Shown: piece by piece, positions 12,226 through 24,529 of the stretch
Layout of the letters: each line of letters starts with the position of its first letter
Position numbering within the stretch: position 1 is the stretch's first letter
Assembly: GCA_933207985.1 (NCBI GenBank)
Contig: OW240913.1
Span: 322,028,602 to 322,092,601, forward strand
Source of the DNA: Pelobates cultripes
Lineage: Eukaryota > Chordata > Amphibia > Anura > Pelobatidae
Direction: 5' to 3'
DNA length: 64,000 bases
Notes under the pieces: model-generated
Told to the model about the DNA's origin: nothing
Databases searched by the model: none
Seen by the model: only the letters and a program-made list of their open reading frames with translations
Made by a program: the position numbers and the translations under genes

Positions 12226-12785
12226 AGAACAAAACCTGCAAAAATAAAAACGATGACCAGAGATTGATAATAATATAGTTAAAATTGTCAAAAGTGTCAA
12301 AATGCCCTGATGGAAATATCCCAAGGTGTCTGATGTCTACAAATATACATCTTTGTATAGCATTTTTTTTAATAACGTTACGTCATAAATGTATACATGT
12401 TGTTGTGTTATGTATAGTATGTATACATATATACAAAGTAAATAAAAAAAAATAAGATATAAGGTTTTAAAACTGTGTACCGACGTGTCCCTTTTCAGCT
12501 TCCTGGTTGGTTATAGCTCACTTGCTGGGGATCTTGATAGTAACTTACTACCAAGTTTCTCTAATGTTAAGCTGCTGATCCAACTATTCAATAAGGTTAT
12601 TATTAATATGGTTGTTAATACTGCAAAGAGCAATGTAGGTGAAAAGAGACATATATACAATACAATATAATTAGTTCTAGTACCAAACACAGATATTAAA
12701 TTTTTCCCATGTCACGGTAAAACAAACCTACCTACCATTGACTACCATAGTCTGTTCCAATGTATTTGCAATAAAAGAAGTGCAA
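12226..12785. other. AT-rich non-coding DNA, nothing recognised
   Basis: Contains a short AT-rich stretch around 12360-12450 with TATAC-type dinucleotide runs. No gene seen. Confidence 0.5.
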
Positions 12786-12787
12786 AC

Positions 12788-12982
12788 ATTAGATGACTCT
12801 TTACAGGAAGTGTTTAGGAAGGCTGTGTGAGTCACATGCAGGGAGGTGTGACTAGGGCTGCATAAACAAAGTGATTTAACTCCTAAATGGCAGAGAATTG
12901 AGCAGTGAGACTGCAGGGATATGATTTATACACTAAAACTGCTTCATTAAGCTAAAGTTGTTTTGATAACTTTAGTTTCCCT
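12788..12982. mobile_element. partial TTAA-flanked non-autonomous element (family A)
   Basis: From caaacattagatgactc to the right end tagtttccct followed by TTAA (12983-12986), this segment matches, with substitutions, the right-hand portion of the complete 535-bp element at 51894-52428 and another fragment at 20235-20394. Shared landmarks are gtcacatg, ggaggtgtga, ggctgcat, gcagagaat, gactgcaggg and aaagttgttttg. The left half of the family is not recognised here. TTAA target sites are used by piggyBac and Kolobok transposons; which of the two is not settled by eye. Confidence 0.7.
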
Positions 12983-12986
12983 TTAA

Positions 12987-15004
12987 GTGTGTATGAATAT
13001 ATATATATATACAATGGAACATGTATCTATGATGTTAGAACATGCACATACTTAATCATTTTTTGTTTTTTCATTAGTTTTCTTAGATAACTTTTTTCCA
13101 TTGTTGAATTTTGAATTGCAGAAATCATTAGACACTACCAATCCTCATTATGTCAAGCATGCTAGAAACAAGTTTTCCTTGAGTTAGAATTTAAATTCTT
13201 TCAACCTTTCTGAGAGTTTGTTCCTTTGATATATTCTACCCGCTGACACTACAAGATAATAGAGCATTGACAGCATAATAAAAATGATCGATATAGGTAC
13301 AATCTGCTTTTAATTACTCTTTGAAGATACGTTTTCTATTAAAGTTTAAGCTGTAAAGTTTGGAAAACTTAAATTCAAACCTTTAAAAACGAATGTCTTT
13401 AATTTACCTACAGTGTGTATTAGTTCTTCCAAAACTGTTGAATGTTAATTGAACAGAATATCATTTATGTAAATGTAATTAGTTGAGAATCACGATCAAA
13501 AGATGTATAGCGCTAACAGGAAAAGTATTGCTCTGAGGGGTATTGATGTAATTATTCAGCTCTTTATAAAGTTCCTCAAGATTTAATCAAACAGCAATAA
13601 ATTGCAAAGGCCTAATGTCCTGTCCAAAATAAAGCAGTCATAAACCAAGGCTTCTAAAACTTGGTCCAGCATTTGACAACAGGCTGTCCTCGACTTCTTT
13701 TCAATATTTTGTGGCTCTCGATGAACATGCATCCAAAGTAATTAAAACTCATAAAACATGCAGACAAATGAGAGCTTTTATTTCTTGCACTGAAATGGTC
13801 TCCAAAAATGATTGAAGGGGACTTGAACAATAAAAAAGGAAGCTATTAGATTTTGCTTTTTGATATATACCTCGCCTTATATAAATACAAGAGCAATGCA
13901 GACATTTCTGATGTTCAAAATGAGGCCAAAAAGTATATTCTTGACGTATTAGACACTGAAAACTGGAGTGATCAGGAAATATTGAAAGATGGATTCTTTA
14001 ATTAAAGAATTGTATTTGAAAGTAAAATGAATGCAATAATAGTTAATATATCATTGAAAACTATATATATATTTTAAATTATTATTGTTAGTAGTAGTAT
14101 TATTTTTGTAACAGCTAACTACAATAATTTAGAAGTTTGGTGTTAGTGCTCAAATCCAGTGATACAGATGAGCAATAACAGATTACTGCAGTAACTTTAA
14201 AAATATAATTTTGGGCAACAGACACTGAATTACTCCCGTTTTAAACCTAAAGCATGCTGACCAACACAATTAATACCTGAGATAAAATATAGGAGTATGT
14301 TATTTTGGGCACTTCTGATTGCTCTATATATTTCTGATAGACAGGACTAAACATTACATACAATCATGAAGCATTTACATTACAGGTAGTTATATTGATG
14401 CTAAACTTGCATGTTATACTTAGGTCTCATGCTCATTTGCTGTGGAGGGACAGACTTTAAATTAAAGTACAAATTGAGAACCAAATGTAAGGAAAACAAA
14501 TAAAATTATATTTTTCTGTATGAGTTGAGATAATTTTTCTGTTGGCAAGCAAAAAAGTTAAAAACAACTAAAATAAAACTAATGTGAGCCATGAGATCCT
14601 GTATCGATCATGAGGAGCACTCCTATGGTTCGTCCTACTGCCTCACACTTTATTCTGTTGAGTGAAGTTAATAATAATTTAGGGGTTAAAAGTCCTATGC
14701 TAATCTGTGGGATTATAGTTAAATGTATAAACCTATGGGGGTCCAGAGATCCATGTACCTTAGGTGAGGACCTGCTCCCATTCTTCTCAGTCACAATGCA
14801 GAAGAAAAGAGTTTAATAATCTAGATGAGCAGAGATGCCTTATATATAGTGCAAAAAGGGCAACTCATTGGAGCCTAAAGGAAGCCAAAACATTCATCTG
14901 GGGTTACAGTATCTCTAATGCAGAGTGAGCTTGTGGCCTTTCAGATCGGCACTGCCTTTGTGAATGGGATTATTCTGATATGGTACCACCTAAGATTCTC
15001 TCTA

Positions 15005-15005
<1 letters not shown>
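12987..15005. other. non-coding DNA, including a possible conserved element
   Basis: No gene recognised. The stretch at about 13640-13930 is of ordinary complexity with no repeat character and could be conserved non-coding sequence (inference only). Open frames around 14579-14816 are short and overlap on both strands without a recognisable domain. Confidence 0.45.
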
Positions 15006-15007
<2 letters not shown>

Positions 15008-15039
<32 letters not shown>

Positions 15040-15062
15040 ATTATTATTATTATTATTTTATT
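15008..15062. repeat. compound (TA)n(TTA)n microsatellite
   Basis: An uninterrupted TA run is followed directly by ttattattattattattat and a T-rich tail. Confidence 0.95.
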
Positions 15063-16953
15063 TATTTTTTTTACCTGGTCTCAGTGTTTGATAGCTTAAA
15101 ATTAACAATTATAGGCAATACTAGTTGACCAATACCATATCACCAGCTACTGGTCATTGGTCTGTAAATAAAGAACTAAAATGATACTTTCAGGAAGACC
15201 TCATGGTGGGTGCAGCAAGTCATGCTGTCTCCTCACTTAGCCTTCTTTGTAGCACTTCTCGAGATTGATATCTTTATGTTTCTGTGTTACACTCGTTGTT
15301 AGGATACTGATTGGTATAATGAACCCTAAAACAACAACACTGATGATTGTAGACCTACAATCACATCTTAACAACCACTTAAAAAAAATATGTATGACTC
15401 TTCATGAATCTAAAACAAAAATATACTTTTTGTGCTAAGCTATATTTACATTCATTCTTAGTGAACCTGTACAAACTGGATTCCAAGCTCATAACAAGTG
15501 GTGTCGCCTGGCATAATAAGGCTTCCTAATTATTCACTTACCTAAGTTTACCTTCTTATCTCATCGTGTAAAAGCTGCCAGATATATCATCTCCCAGGAA
15601 AGTGGTAGAAAAAAAATGACTGCAATAACCATGCAAATGAGGTAATGCGTTTGGATAGGTGTGAACATACCCAGATTTTATCTCGACAAAAACAGTTGCA
15701 GTGTAGCTGAGTGTTTTAAGTAATTGTACTTGAAAGGGCAGATGAATATTGCATTCCAGGGCTAGAATATTATTCTTTAAATTGCACCTGAAGAGATTTT
15801 GTCTTGTTAATTAGTAATAGGTTCACAGTTTGCACTAAAAAAAATGAACCCTTTAAAAACACAGCGGTGTGAATCCAACTGATATAAGGCTGTCCTGCTA
15901 CGGATAATGGATCTTCTATTATCATAACTGCCAGTTTATATTGCAAGGATGACACTTGACACTTTTTTCATATTAGGTTTAACATCATCAATTAAGAAAA
16001 CATTTGTGTAATGGTATAATCTCAGTCATTTTAGTGTGATCATTAATTATGACATCATTTTTTTAATGTCAAATGAGCTATCAAAATTGTGCTTGTTTTC
16101 AATGCTATTGCTCGATGTAAAAGTGATTAAATGTCTCGTTTTAGTTCTCTTTTGGGATTGCTTTTAAACGTCTTAGTTATGCAATATTATATATTACTTC
16201 TACAACGACTCCAAAGTTGCACATTTATTTAGCAAAATACTTTTACGTTTATTCAGGTATGTTAGAATTTGGTTAAAAAACTGACAACATCCGTACAGCA
16301 TATTTAGTGGATGCCCTCTGTTCCATAATTACTTAGTTACGTCAAGGACTTTAAATTTCAGTACTTCCAAGTATAATTTTCATCAATATCATATTTTTAT
16401 TGGTGTCAAATTCAAAGTTCCACAGTCATTATACTGTGTAAGCTCTAACTTTTAGCACATTTTGTGAAGTTCAGACTTGACCATCAGACAAAATAGTTGG
16501 TACTCTATTTTATAATACATATTTTTTTATTGTAAAAAGCGAAATAAGGGCTCAGGCACATCTGACAATTCTTTTTTTCACTTTGACAATTTGTATTGCG
16601 TTTTTTCGTTTTAGATACAGAAAAGAATAAAGGCTAGGGCTTAAAGGCCCACCAAGTGTGACAATACATTACATTATTTGTTCTGAGAGTAGTTCTCTCA
16701 TAGGCTTTAACCTTTAACCATGTGAATTATCTTTCTATACCCCAATACAGTATAGGTTAGCCGAACATATAGTTTAAGAACACATTTAAAGCTTTACATC
16801 TTTTCCAATTGGTAATGAGACTTGCGTTATGTATACAGCATAGTGATCCACAGGGTATACAACTCTTCTTGGTGAACTAGCCTATCTTCTATGTTCTTTT
16901 ATGAATTGCCTATAATAGAAAAGAGCTAGGAGGAAAACCTTGTTGATGAATTA
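15063..16953. other. AT-rich non-coding DNA, nothing recognised
   Basis: No gene or bounded element recognised; the open frame at 15770-15955 (minus) has no domain. Confidence 0.5.
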
Positions 16954-16986
16954 GCCCATGCACATGAATTACTCATGTGCATGGGC
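16954..16986. repeat. perfect 14-bp hairpin with 5-base loop
   Basis: gcccatgcacatga at 16954-16967 is followed by the loop attac and the exact inverted copy tcatgtgcatgggc at 16973-16986. The pairing does not extend further, so it is too short for a typical pre-miRNA. Confidence 0.8.
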
Positions 16987-17119
16987 TTGGAGCCGTACAG
17001 TCTAGAGAACTCAATTGTACCTTGTCACCAACTGTATACAATCCAATTGTCAGTTAGAGGGGATAAATTGGGGGTAGCAGGGACAGGGTGAAGGATGCAT
17101 AAAGAGCAGATGAGCCCTA

Positions 17120-17980
17120 CCGGTCATTTATGGAAAGAGAATTTTAATATGCACAGGGATTCTCAGAATTTGTACACTGTTAATCTGCATTTGTCTACTA
17201 TTGTATGTAGTTGTGTGAAGGTGCATGATTCCCTGGATCATCCCCAATAAATCACCTACCCTTTGTTTGCCAGTGACATCTGAAGGTGCGGGTTTGAATA
17301 AGTTGGCAGAATGGTTTGCCCTGGTAGGAGTTGGTCGGTCACTTGGCCGTATGGTGAGACCGTTCAGGGGCATTGTGGGTCTGTTAATTGTTTTATTGTG
17401 TGTATATAGATATCCCAGGCCTCTGTGGCTCTCCCAAAGAGTATGTTAGTGCCATGTTGTCATCTGGCCATATGCTCATAGTCTAGGTTGGTAGAGATAT
17501 GTTGCATTAAGGCCTGTCTGGAAGGTGCCTCCACTGACTTCCAAGCCCGTGCTTTTAGTGTCAAAGCTGCAGCTAAAGTATGAAATACCAGAATTGCTTC
17601 CCATTTCGCAAACCTATCAATATTTAAAAGCAATAGACCTAGGCTTGGCGTAAGTGTTATTTCGGTTTTTAGGACCTGCGATAGAATATCCTCCACTGTC
17701 AACCAGTGTAGTTGGATGTGGTTACAGGACCACCATATATGGTACATTGTGACCTTCAACTTTACATCACCAGCATGTGTCCCTTGAACCTAGAAAGATT
17801 TTAGCCAGTCTAGCTGGCACCATATACCATCTGTAAAATATTTTCCTCAACAATTCTAAGTGTAAGGTGCAGGATGTTCTCCCTTTGTTTGCAGTAAGTG
17901 CTTCCGACAATTGTGGTATGTCAAAGAATTAGTCAAAGTCTGCCTGAAATGCTAGGCTAAATTTATCAGCACTTTCTTAT
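17120..17980 (-). mobile_element. antisense L1/Tx1-type LINE fragment (ORF2 C-terminus and 3' UTR)
   Basis: On the minus strand the segment encodes a C-terminal L1 ORF2 stretch with the characteristic YHIWWSC near 17750, preceded by decayed text resembling the region before the zinc knuckle, and followed by what would be the 3' untranslated part down to about 17120. The boundaries are approximate because I see no clear poly(A) tail or target duplication. Confidence 0.65.
17460..17759 (-). pseudogene. L1-type ORF2 C-terminal fragment
   Basis: An open frame of 99 codons contains MYHIWWSCNHIQLHW, matching the conserved HIWW-x-C of L1/Tx1 ORF2 C-terminal domains; compare HIWWQCPLLKHFW near 30885 in the larger L1 of this window. 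The residues after it (EDILSQVLKTEITLTPSLGL) fit the helical C-terminus of that family. No catalytic domain is included and the frame begins at an internal Met, so this is a relic. Confidence 0.7.
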
Positions 17981-19615
17981 CACCTCTGCTAAGGCGGTTG
18001 TAACACATAGAAAGTAACTTTCTTGCGGGGGTCGGCGCATGCATCTGACAATTTAACAAAAAAGTGTACATGCAGAGCTAAAGTATACAATGCATCTCAC
18101 AACCAAAAATTAAAAATGTGTAAAGTGTACAAATTATAAATGAGTATACCCCACAGGATAACAAATAACAGAGGTACAAAAAAACTATACTCTCCTCAAT
18201 GGTGATGAAGGTAAGTAAAACTAAAAAATAAACAAACATATAAATCTCATAGTGTAGCACATAATTCACAGTGTGGCAAATGTAGTAATAATAAGAACCC
18301 ATCATGTGGCCCAGAGCCATGGACAGGATCTATAGAAACAGTAGAGGGGTGTCCTCTTCAAAATGATCCAGAAGGGTTATGGAGGAACCAGACACAAGCA
18401 GGTACTCCAAAAACCATATATTTATTCCAAATATTACAGTAAAAAAAATTAATATTCCACAAAGTAATGAAATGCAGTCAATACGAGTATTTCATGAAAA
18501 AAAGACAAAAAAAGAAAATCTTTAATGTACCTGCTGAAAAATTGGTACTAGAGATACGATAATGAACTACTTAAAAAAACCTGGAACAATGATCACACCT
18601 TATTAAATTAGAGATGAACAAGGTTTTCAACTCTCTTAGGTCCCATTGGGTACATATTAGCTTCAACAGCCTCAGGGATGCAATTTTAACACATTCGATT
18701 TCCATAAAAGATGATATTAAATCTGTAAAGCAGATCAAAATGTAAACAAAGCAATGAATGCAGGATGGCCTTAATGCCTTAATTTTTAACATCTCTTGGG
18801 ACATATTAAAAGGTGAATTAACATATTACACAAAGTAAAGAAATGGATAAATACGTGCAGTGCACCTTTCAAATCTTAAATTAAAAATGGAGAAACATTC
18901 ATGAAAATACCCTGAATCACTCTTTATAAGGTATGGCTCTCAAACAAATAAATATGAGGGAGTATAGATATATGTATTCATTGACCCATTTAAACACTGG
19001 TAACCATTCACATCTCATATGTAGGATACACCTAATAGCATACACTATTCATTAACTGGATTCAGTTTATGGGCAACCAACCCCTTGCAGTCTTTGGCAA
19101 TAGGACATTTAACAGTGCTGTGTATGTGTGCTCATTTTAGATGGCCCCAAATTAAAGAATTTAGTGTTAGGATTAGCAATGTCTTTGCTACAGGGGACAA
19201 GAGGAGCAATAGTCCTCCTTGAGTATTCATTGACTTCTCATGTGCCTCCCCCATCTAAAGTGCCAGTGCTGGGTTCTATGCATGATTTACTGTGCAGGCT
19301 TGGTGTACTTGGCACAGAGGGCACCTGCCTACCCACATAGCAGGTGCTTAAGCTTCCCATATATAACAGTGTCCATTTGGGGTGAGGGGTAATACAGGCA
19401 GAGAGGGAGCTATGTACATACTGTGCTCTCTCTGCACACCTCTCTTGTGCACACTGTAGTGTGCTTACAGCCGGGATATGACGTCTCGGCATCGGCATCT
19501 ATACGGGATGTACATTGCATCAGAACAGAGAGAGCACACTGATCCTATCGGCAAACACTGGCCACTAGGGAGAAGATCCATTCCAGACCTCCAAGAGAAA
19601 GGTAGGGAGGCTGAG
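17981..19615. other. non-coding DNA, probable unclassified repeats
   Basis: No gene seen. The open frames at 18078-18320 and 18571-18804 (minus) are hydrophobic chance frames. The text around 18380-18460 (ccaaaaaccatatatttatt) looks like interspersed repeat material, but I cannot place its ends or family. Confidence 0.4.
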
Positions 19616-19635
19616 TGAACCTTTAAATAAATTTT

Positions 19636-19905
19636 AAAAATGTGTGTGTATATAAATGTGTCTATGATTGTGTGTCTATGTCTGGGATTATATATTTGTG
19701 TATGTCTGTAATTTGTGTGTAAGTGCGTGTGTCTGTGATTGTGTGTGTATATCGTTAATTATGTGTACATGTCTATGATTTTGTTCGTCTGTGATTATGT
19801 GTGTAATTGTATGGGATTATGTGTGCGTGTGTGTGTATATCTGTGAGTGTGTGTGTGTGTATCTCTGTAATTATGTGTGTATGTCTCTGACTATATGTGT
19901 GTACA
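19636..19905. repeat. TG-rich degenerate minisatellite
   Basis: Repeated units of about 20 bases of the type tgtgtgtatgtctgtgatta, heavily diverged, over roughly 270 bp. Confidence 0.85.
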
Positions 19906-20092
19906 GAAAAAAACAGACAGTGCACGAAAGCAAATTTAAACATTAGCTCTTTTTTGCAATAAAAGTGTAGACAGACTGTTTAGGCCCAAACACACAAAAC
20001 TAAGTCCTGTGAATAAACTCCCACTACTCTTGGACAGTAGCAATGGCTTTATTATTCGTCAGCCTTAATACACAGAATAGAAACTAAAAAGA

Positions 20093-20215
20093 ATTACCTG
20101 CGCTCTATCCCAAATCCCTATGCAGATTTCAATAACTGAAGGTTGTTTGTTGGAGTGATAATAACAACCTCCAGTTATTTAAATCTACATAGGGATTTGG
20201 AATGGAGCGCAGGTA
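20093..20215. repeat. foldback repeat with about 55-bp arms
   Basis: ttacctgcgctctatccc... on the left is the imperfect inverted copy of ...ggaatggagcgcaggtaa on the right, separated by a loop near tgttggagtgataat. Related text (ttgcacactatccaaatcc and ggaatagtgcgcaagtaa) recurs at about 37566-38070, so this is a dispersed foldback family. No coding capacity. Confidence 0.75.
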
Positions 20216-20234
20216 ACTCTTTTTTGCTTCTAGA

Positions 20235-20394
20235 ATTTGTTGGTCACATGCAGATGAGGTGTGACCAGGGCTGAATGAACAAAGTGATTTAACTCCTAAA
20301 TAACAGAGAATTAAGCCATTAGACTGCAGGGACATGAGCTACACACCAAACCACACCATTGAGCTAAAGTTGTTTTGGTGCTTATAGTGTCCAT
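20235..20394. mobile_element. partial TTAA-flanked element (family A)
   Basis: Matches the right end of the complete family A copy at 51894-52428 (gtcacatg, ggtgtgacc, gtgatttaactcctaaat, gactgcaggg, aaagttgttttggtgc) and ends at TTAA 20395-20398. Its left side is cut off where the foldback repeat at 20093-20215 abuts it. Confidence 0.7.
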
Positions 20395-20398
20395 TTAA

Positions 20399-21185
20399 AG
20401 TATAGTTTGGCTAAAAAGTTATAAAAAATAATTTAGAATTAAAAATAGATTTAAGACTACATTTACTTGCTAATCTTACCGACATACTAATGCTAATACT
20501 AGAATGTGGTCTTCAGGGATTCTCCATAAATAACAGTGCCGTACTCTTTCACATGTGTGAGAGTACAACGCTGATGGCTCCTTCCACGAGGACCATGTGG
20601 AAGAAGATGGCAGCAGCTGTGAGGGACAGGTTCACCTAAGTAAAAACTATCTTCCGCTGCACCCCACAGCTGCTGACATGCAAGCACAACTGTCACCGTC
20701 TCAGGTGTTTGGAAAATATGCAAAGAAGGTGACAGACCTGCTTTGATAAAGTAAAATAAACTGGTGAGACCCCTATTAAGCAGGAGGGATGTGCGTTGGT
20801 GTTGTTGCTAGTAATTGTGCAGCAACAATTTTATTAACCTTCTCACGATTGTTGGCATCCATTTGTTTTTTTATTTATTTTAATTATTGGGGTGTGCTGG
20901 ATGCCTTTATGTAGCTAATGATTTATTTGCAAAGGCTAGATTTAAAAAAGGTACAAATTACATATTTTGTATGTATTTGTGGTGCACCCACATTGCCTAA
21001 AACGTTCTTTATATTTATTTGTTGGCAGGTGGTACTGTTTTTTGATTTATGATAGCTTATTTTACACCTAATTAGATTTAATTTGCAACTGACCACCAGA
21101 AAATTCAGACTAGATTGAAATCAGTCACTTGTGTTTTTTCCACCAATTCTGGATTTTAAGTGTGCAGTAGTACTCAGAGAGGCAA
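20399..21185. other. non-coding DNA, nothing recognised
   Basis: No gene or bounded element. The open frame at 20499-20723 (minus) has no recognisable domain. Confidence 0.5.
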
Positions 21186-21189
21186 CTAT

Positions 21190-21830
21190 TCACAAAAATA
21201 TTTTTATTGAGGTATTTGCATAATAACATTTGAGACAATATAAACCTTGGCAATAAACATTAGCGAGTAACAAGTATGTGTACAGAGTAGTCATACCTCT
21301 TTGTAAAAATCATAGTCAAGCATAATACAGTGTAAATGTGTCTTATAACTGTATAGAAATGTACCCTTTCCCAGTGAATAAAAGAAGATTAGCTAATGCA
21401 ATGAGCAAAGGCTAATATGAGCGGCACTTGTTAGCTTATCATGTATGCATGTGAACTCCACAGGCTATTTATACACATACCTCAAAGTGAATCTGCATGT
21501 AAAGTAAGAAAAAAAGAAAAGTTTCGGCCGGTGGCCAACATGACATGTTTCAAATACTCTGGACGTCTAGGACAGCGTGGAACAGTTAGCGGATTCCCAT
21601 GGCTTCCATATTCAGGCTCCCTAAGATCCCAGGGTCCTTCTAAGGAATGTGGCCCCCCAGGGTCTTTGCTTTCCATTCACTGGGATAGAGAATGAGCATG
21701 GACACAGTACCATCCTAGCCATACATCCCAGGTGTAGGCTTTAATAAAGTGGAAGTGGTGCAGGGGAGGTCAGCAGATTAGATGCTGGGGTCTCCGACGA
21801 GTTACCCTCCATCAGTGCAGGACACAAATG
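21190..21830 (-). mobile_element. possible antisense retroposon 3' region
   Basis: The left end reads atatttttattgaggtatt. On the minus strand this gives an AATAAA-type poly(A) signal near a 3' end, similar in style to the 139-bp retroposon at 7976-8114. The rest has a more balanced base composition than its surroundings and overlapping short frames on both strands without a domain. The family and right boundary are unknown; this call rests mainly on the terminal signal. Confidence 0.35.
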
Positions 21831-22161
21831 TATTTTTTTTTTTATATTTGGAGATCAAAAATTATTGTAAATAGATGTGTATGGCAAGAAAGTTCGGCTG
21901 ATCCATTTTTTCAAAAATAAAAGATTTTCAGGGCAGCCAAATTTGTTGGTTCGGCACAACAGGATTTCAGTACTAACAAACTTATTTAGGAAATGAATCA
22001 GAGGAACCAAGAGTGTGTGGAAATGGGCCAAACAGTGTACTGTAAAATATATGCAGAATATAAATAGTATGTTTTGCAGTGCCCTGATAGAAGCATTTTC
22101 CAAACATTTGATTCCAGGTCAAGTGATAAAAAGAAGCCAATAGAGGGAAAAAGATATTTAA

Positions 22162-22233
22162 CCCCTTAAGGACACATGATGGAAATATTCCGTCATGATT
22201 CCCTTTTAATTCAGAAAGTGTGTCCTTAAGGGG
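22162..22233. mobile_element. 72-bp TTAA-flanked MITE (family C), copy 1
   Basis: Starts ccccttaaggacacatga directly after TTAA (22158-22161) and ends tgtccttaaggg. Its inverted sequence aligns with the copies at 37317-37388 and 47128-47199, so it lies in the opposite orientation to them. The right TTAA is degenerate (atat). Confidence 0.85.
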
Positions 22234-22754
22234 ATATTTAGTAAATATATAATATATAAAAATAGATTTATTTGTACTGCTTCTCCTTTTCCCCCATCTT
22301 TTGGTCACTTCTCACTTGATCTGTGCATAAACTCAACATTCAGTGACTGTCCCCTAACCATCAATAATCTTGTTGGTTCAGAATCACAAACAAAACAAAC
22401 AAGCTTGTCCATTGAACTTTTCAGTGATTTGGCTATATTTTGATCTGGAGTTCAGGAATTCAACCAATCACCCGATTAGGCCAAATTTTGGATGAATTGT
22501 AGCTTGGACCAAAATGAATCTCCAAGTCTAGTTGTGAATGTTATCTGCATTTTTTTCCTTAAATTGCTTTCTAAATGTTCTGGATTATTTTTGCTTTCTG
22601 GGCTCAATTAGATTCAGACATACATAATAACTCTGTCATAATACTATCATATCTTGCAAGCCTCTTTTTTGGTTTTTGAATCTTAGAAGGAACATAGGTG
22701 AGAGTGTGAGAAGTGGCTGCATTTCAGGAGAACACAGTTTATGTGTAGTCTTAA
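22234..22754. other. non-coding DNA, nothing recognised
   Basis: AT-rich spacer; no gene or element seen. Confidence 0.5.
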
Positions 22755-23187
22755 AGGGACTCTACAGTGCCAGGAAAACAAGCCCGTTTTCTTGACACTG
22801 CAACCCCTTCAGTTACTTACCTGAATCCAGCGCTGATGTCCCTCGGCGCTGGGTCAGATTCCACCCACGCTCTTCCCACGCCGACATCAGCGCGCGCATT
22901 AGACCTCCCCATAGGAAAGCATTATTTTTTCCTATGGGTAAAATTTGACGCTGGAGGTCTGTGAGGACATCCAGTTTCAGATAACCGACCAAAGGTCGGT
23001 TTGGATTCCGGAAGCCCTCTAGTGGCTGTCTGTTAGACAGCCACATAGGGCAGACTTAGAGCTGCAATGTAAACATTGCAGTTCTCTGGAACTACAATGT
23101 TTTACATTGCAGCACTAAGTGCAATAGAGGCACAGCACCCAGACCACTTCAATTAGCTGAAGTGGTCTGGGTGCCTGGAGTGTCCCT
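22755..23187. mobile_element. TTAA-flanked non-autonomous element (family B), complete
   Basis: A 433-bp element between TTAA sites at 22751-22754 and 23188-23191. It begins agggactctacagtgccagg and ends tgcctggagtgtccct, imperfect inverted ends. Internal landmarks shared with the copies at 31389-31818, 61329-61737, 41290-43032 and 53481 onward are gctttcctatgg, ctctagtggctgtc, gacagccac and agctgaagtggtctggg. No transposase. TTAA target use fits piggyBac or Kolobok; the choice needs an autonomous relative. Confidence 0.88.
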
Positions 23188-23399
23188 TTAAAGGTTTCTC
23201 TAGTTTTTGTTTAATGTTTATATAACATAATAAGGAATTATTTAGGATCTGGAAACAAACCCTGCAATGCTAAAACTAAGTACACACATTAAACGATTAC
23301 CGTCTACCTCGAAGCTGTTGTTTTTATGATATTTTAATTGAAAGGTAGAAAAATATCTGGTTTTGCAAAACACAAGCAAAGCCACAAACATGTGACTCT

Positions 23400-23665
23400 C
23401 ATTACCACAAAGCTTTGCCATCCCCAAATGAACCAATTGTTAGATATTAACACGGCTTGACAAGTTATGGCTTGCTAATCCCCATCTCTCTCCCTCCCAA
23501 GGTCCACGAAAAACACCAGTTAATTAGTAATGATAATTAGTTTGCAGCTAACTACAGTGGGTTGTCCCGTTCTCATGCAGATGCTTGATGATTTTACTCA
23601 CAAGGCTCTTGTCTTTCCCAAACTCAATTAATCAGTCTTATAATTAATTGGTGATGTAACAAAAA
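23400..23665. promoter_or_regulatory. candidate conserved non-coding element rich in TAATTA motifs
   Basis: This stretch is non-repetitive and not coding, and it holds a cluster of homeodomain-type core sites (ttaattagtaatgataatta around 23519-23540 and attaatcagtcttataatta around 23625-23647) together with gcagctaacta and atgcagatgc. Such clusters are common in developmental enhancers, but AT-rich DNA also gives TAATTA by chance. The call is inference from sequence style alone; no conservation could be tested here. Confidence 0.3.
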
Positions 23666-24525
23666 AAAAAATCCTAAATCTTTTATTAGTTTTATAAAAG
23701 GAATTTATTGGGCCAAAAAAAAACAAAAAACTGTGATGCTCTGAAAAGCTACCTTGCAGACATATTACACCTAATATAGCAGAAATGTTATAGATGATTT
23801 TAATTTTTCCTTGAGTAATAAAATTAGAGAAAATATAAGTAGCGTGATAAATGGAGTGTGATAATGCAATGAAAAATAAATAAAGTTTTGATATATGTGC
23901 GCGTGTTTGTATATATAAAAATTAAACTTTGCAATTGGTATATATTTTCCATTATCCCCTATCAGGTCCACCATATTTTTCTATACAGATACTCTTTATG
24001 CTGAACAAACAGGCTATATTTTAAGATAAGACATTTAAATTGCAGCAGAAGGTAAACCATTAATTAATCAAGAACGTTCCTTTGGAATTCCTCCTTGATT
24101 AAGGTATTGATTTCCCTCCAGCAGCATATTAAACATCTATCTTGCCAATAAGGACTTTTCATGTACTGTCCATCAGCACGTGAAAGAGATTTGTGTTCAA
24201 GAATATGGCAACCATTTCTGCTTAAAGCCACAGAACCCCCTGTAGGTAAGTATCACATAAAGCAGTGATTTTATATTAATAGTGGTGTTCATAAAAAAAA
24301 AGTATGCATTTATATAATTTTAATTTAAAATGCATTACTTTTCAAATTTATAAAACTATTGTGAAGTTCAAAGTTATTAGGATTATACAGACCCCTTACC
24401 TTGCAAGGGTCTAAAATAGAAATGGTATATATTTTTTTACAAGTATATATATTCATGTACAAGTGTGGCAAAAATTCTAAAATATCCTGCTTGTGACTAT
24501 TTGTAAGAAACTTTATGACATTGTC
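23666..24525. other. non-coding DNA with a second possible conserved stretch
   Basis: No gene seen. About 24035-24230 is non-repetitive with inverted ttaatcaag/cttgattaa motifs around 24062-24104 and could be regulatory. This is weak inference. Confidence 0.35.
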
Positions 24526-24529
24526 AGCA

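Noticed and set aside
16954..16986. microRNA precursor
   Set aside because: The stem is only 14 bp and pairing does not extend, too short for a typical precursor.
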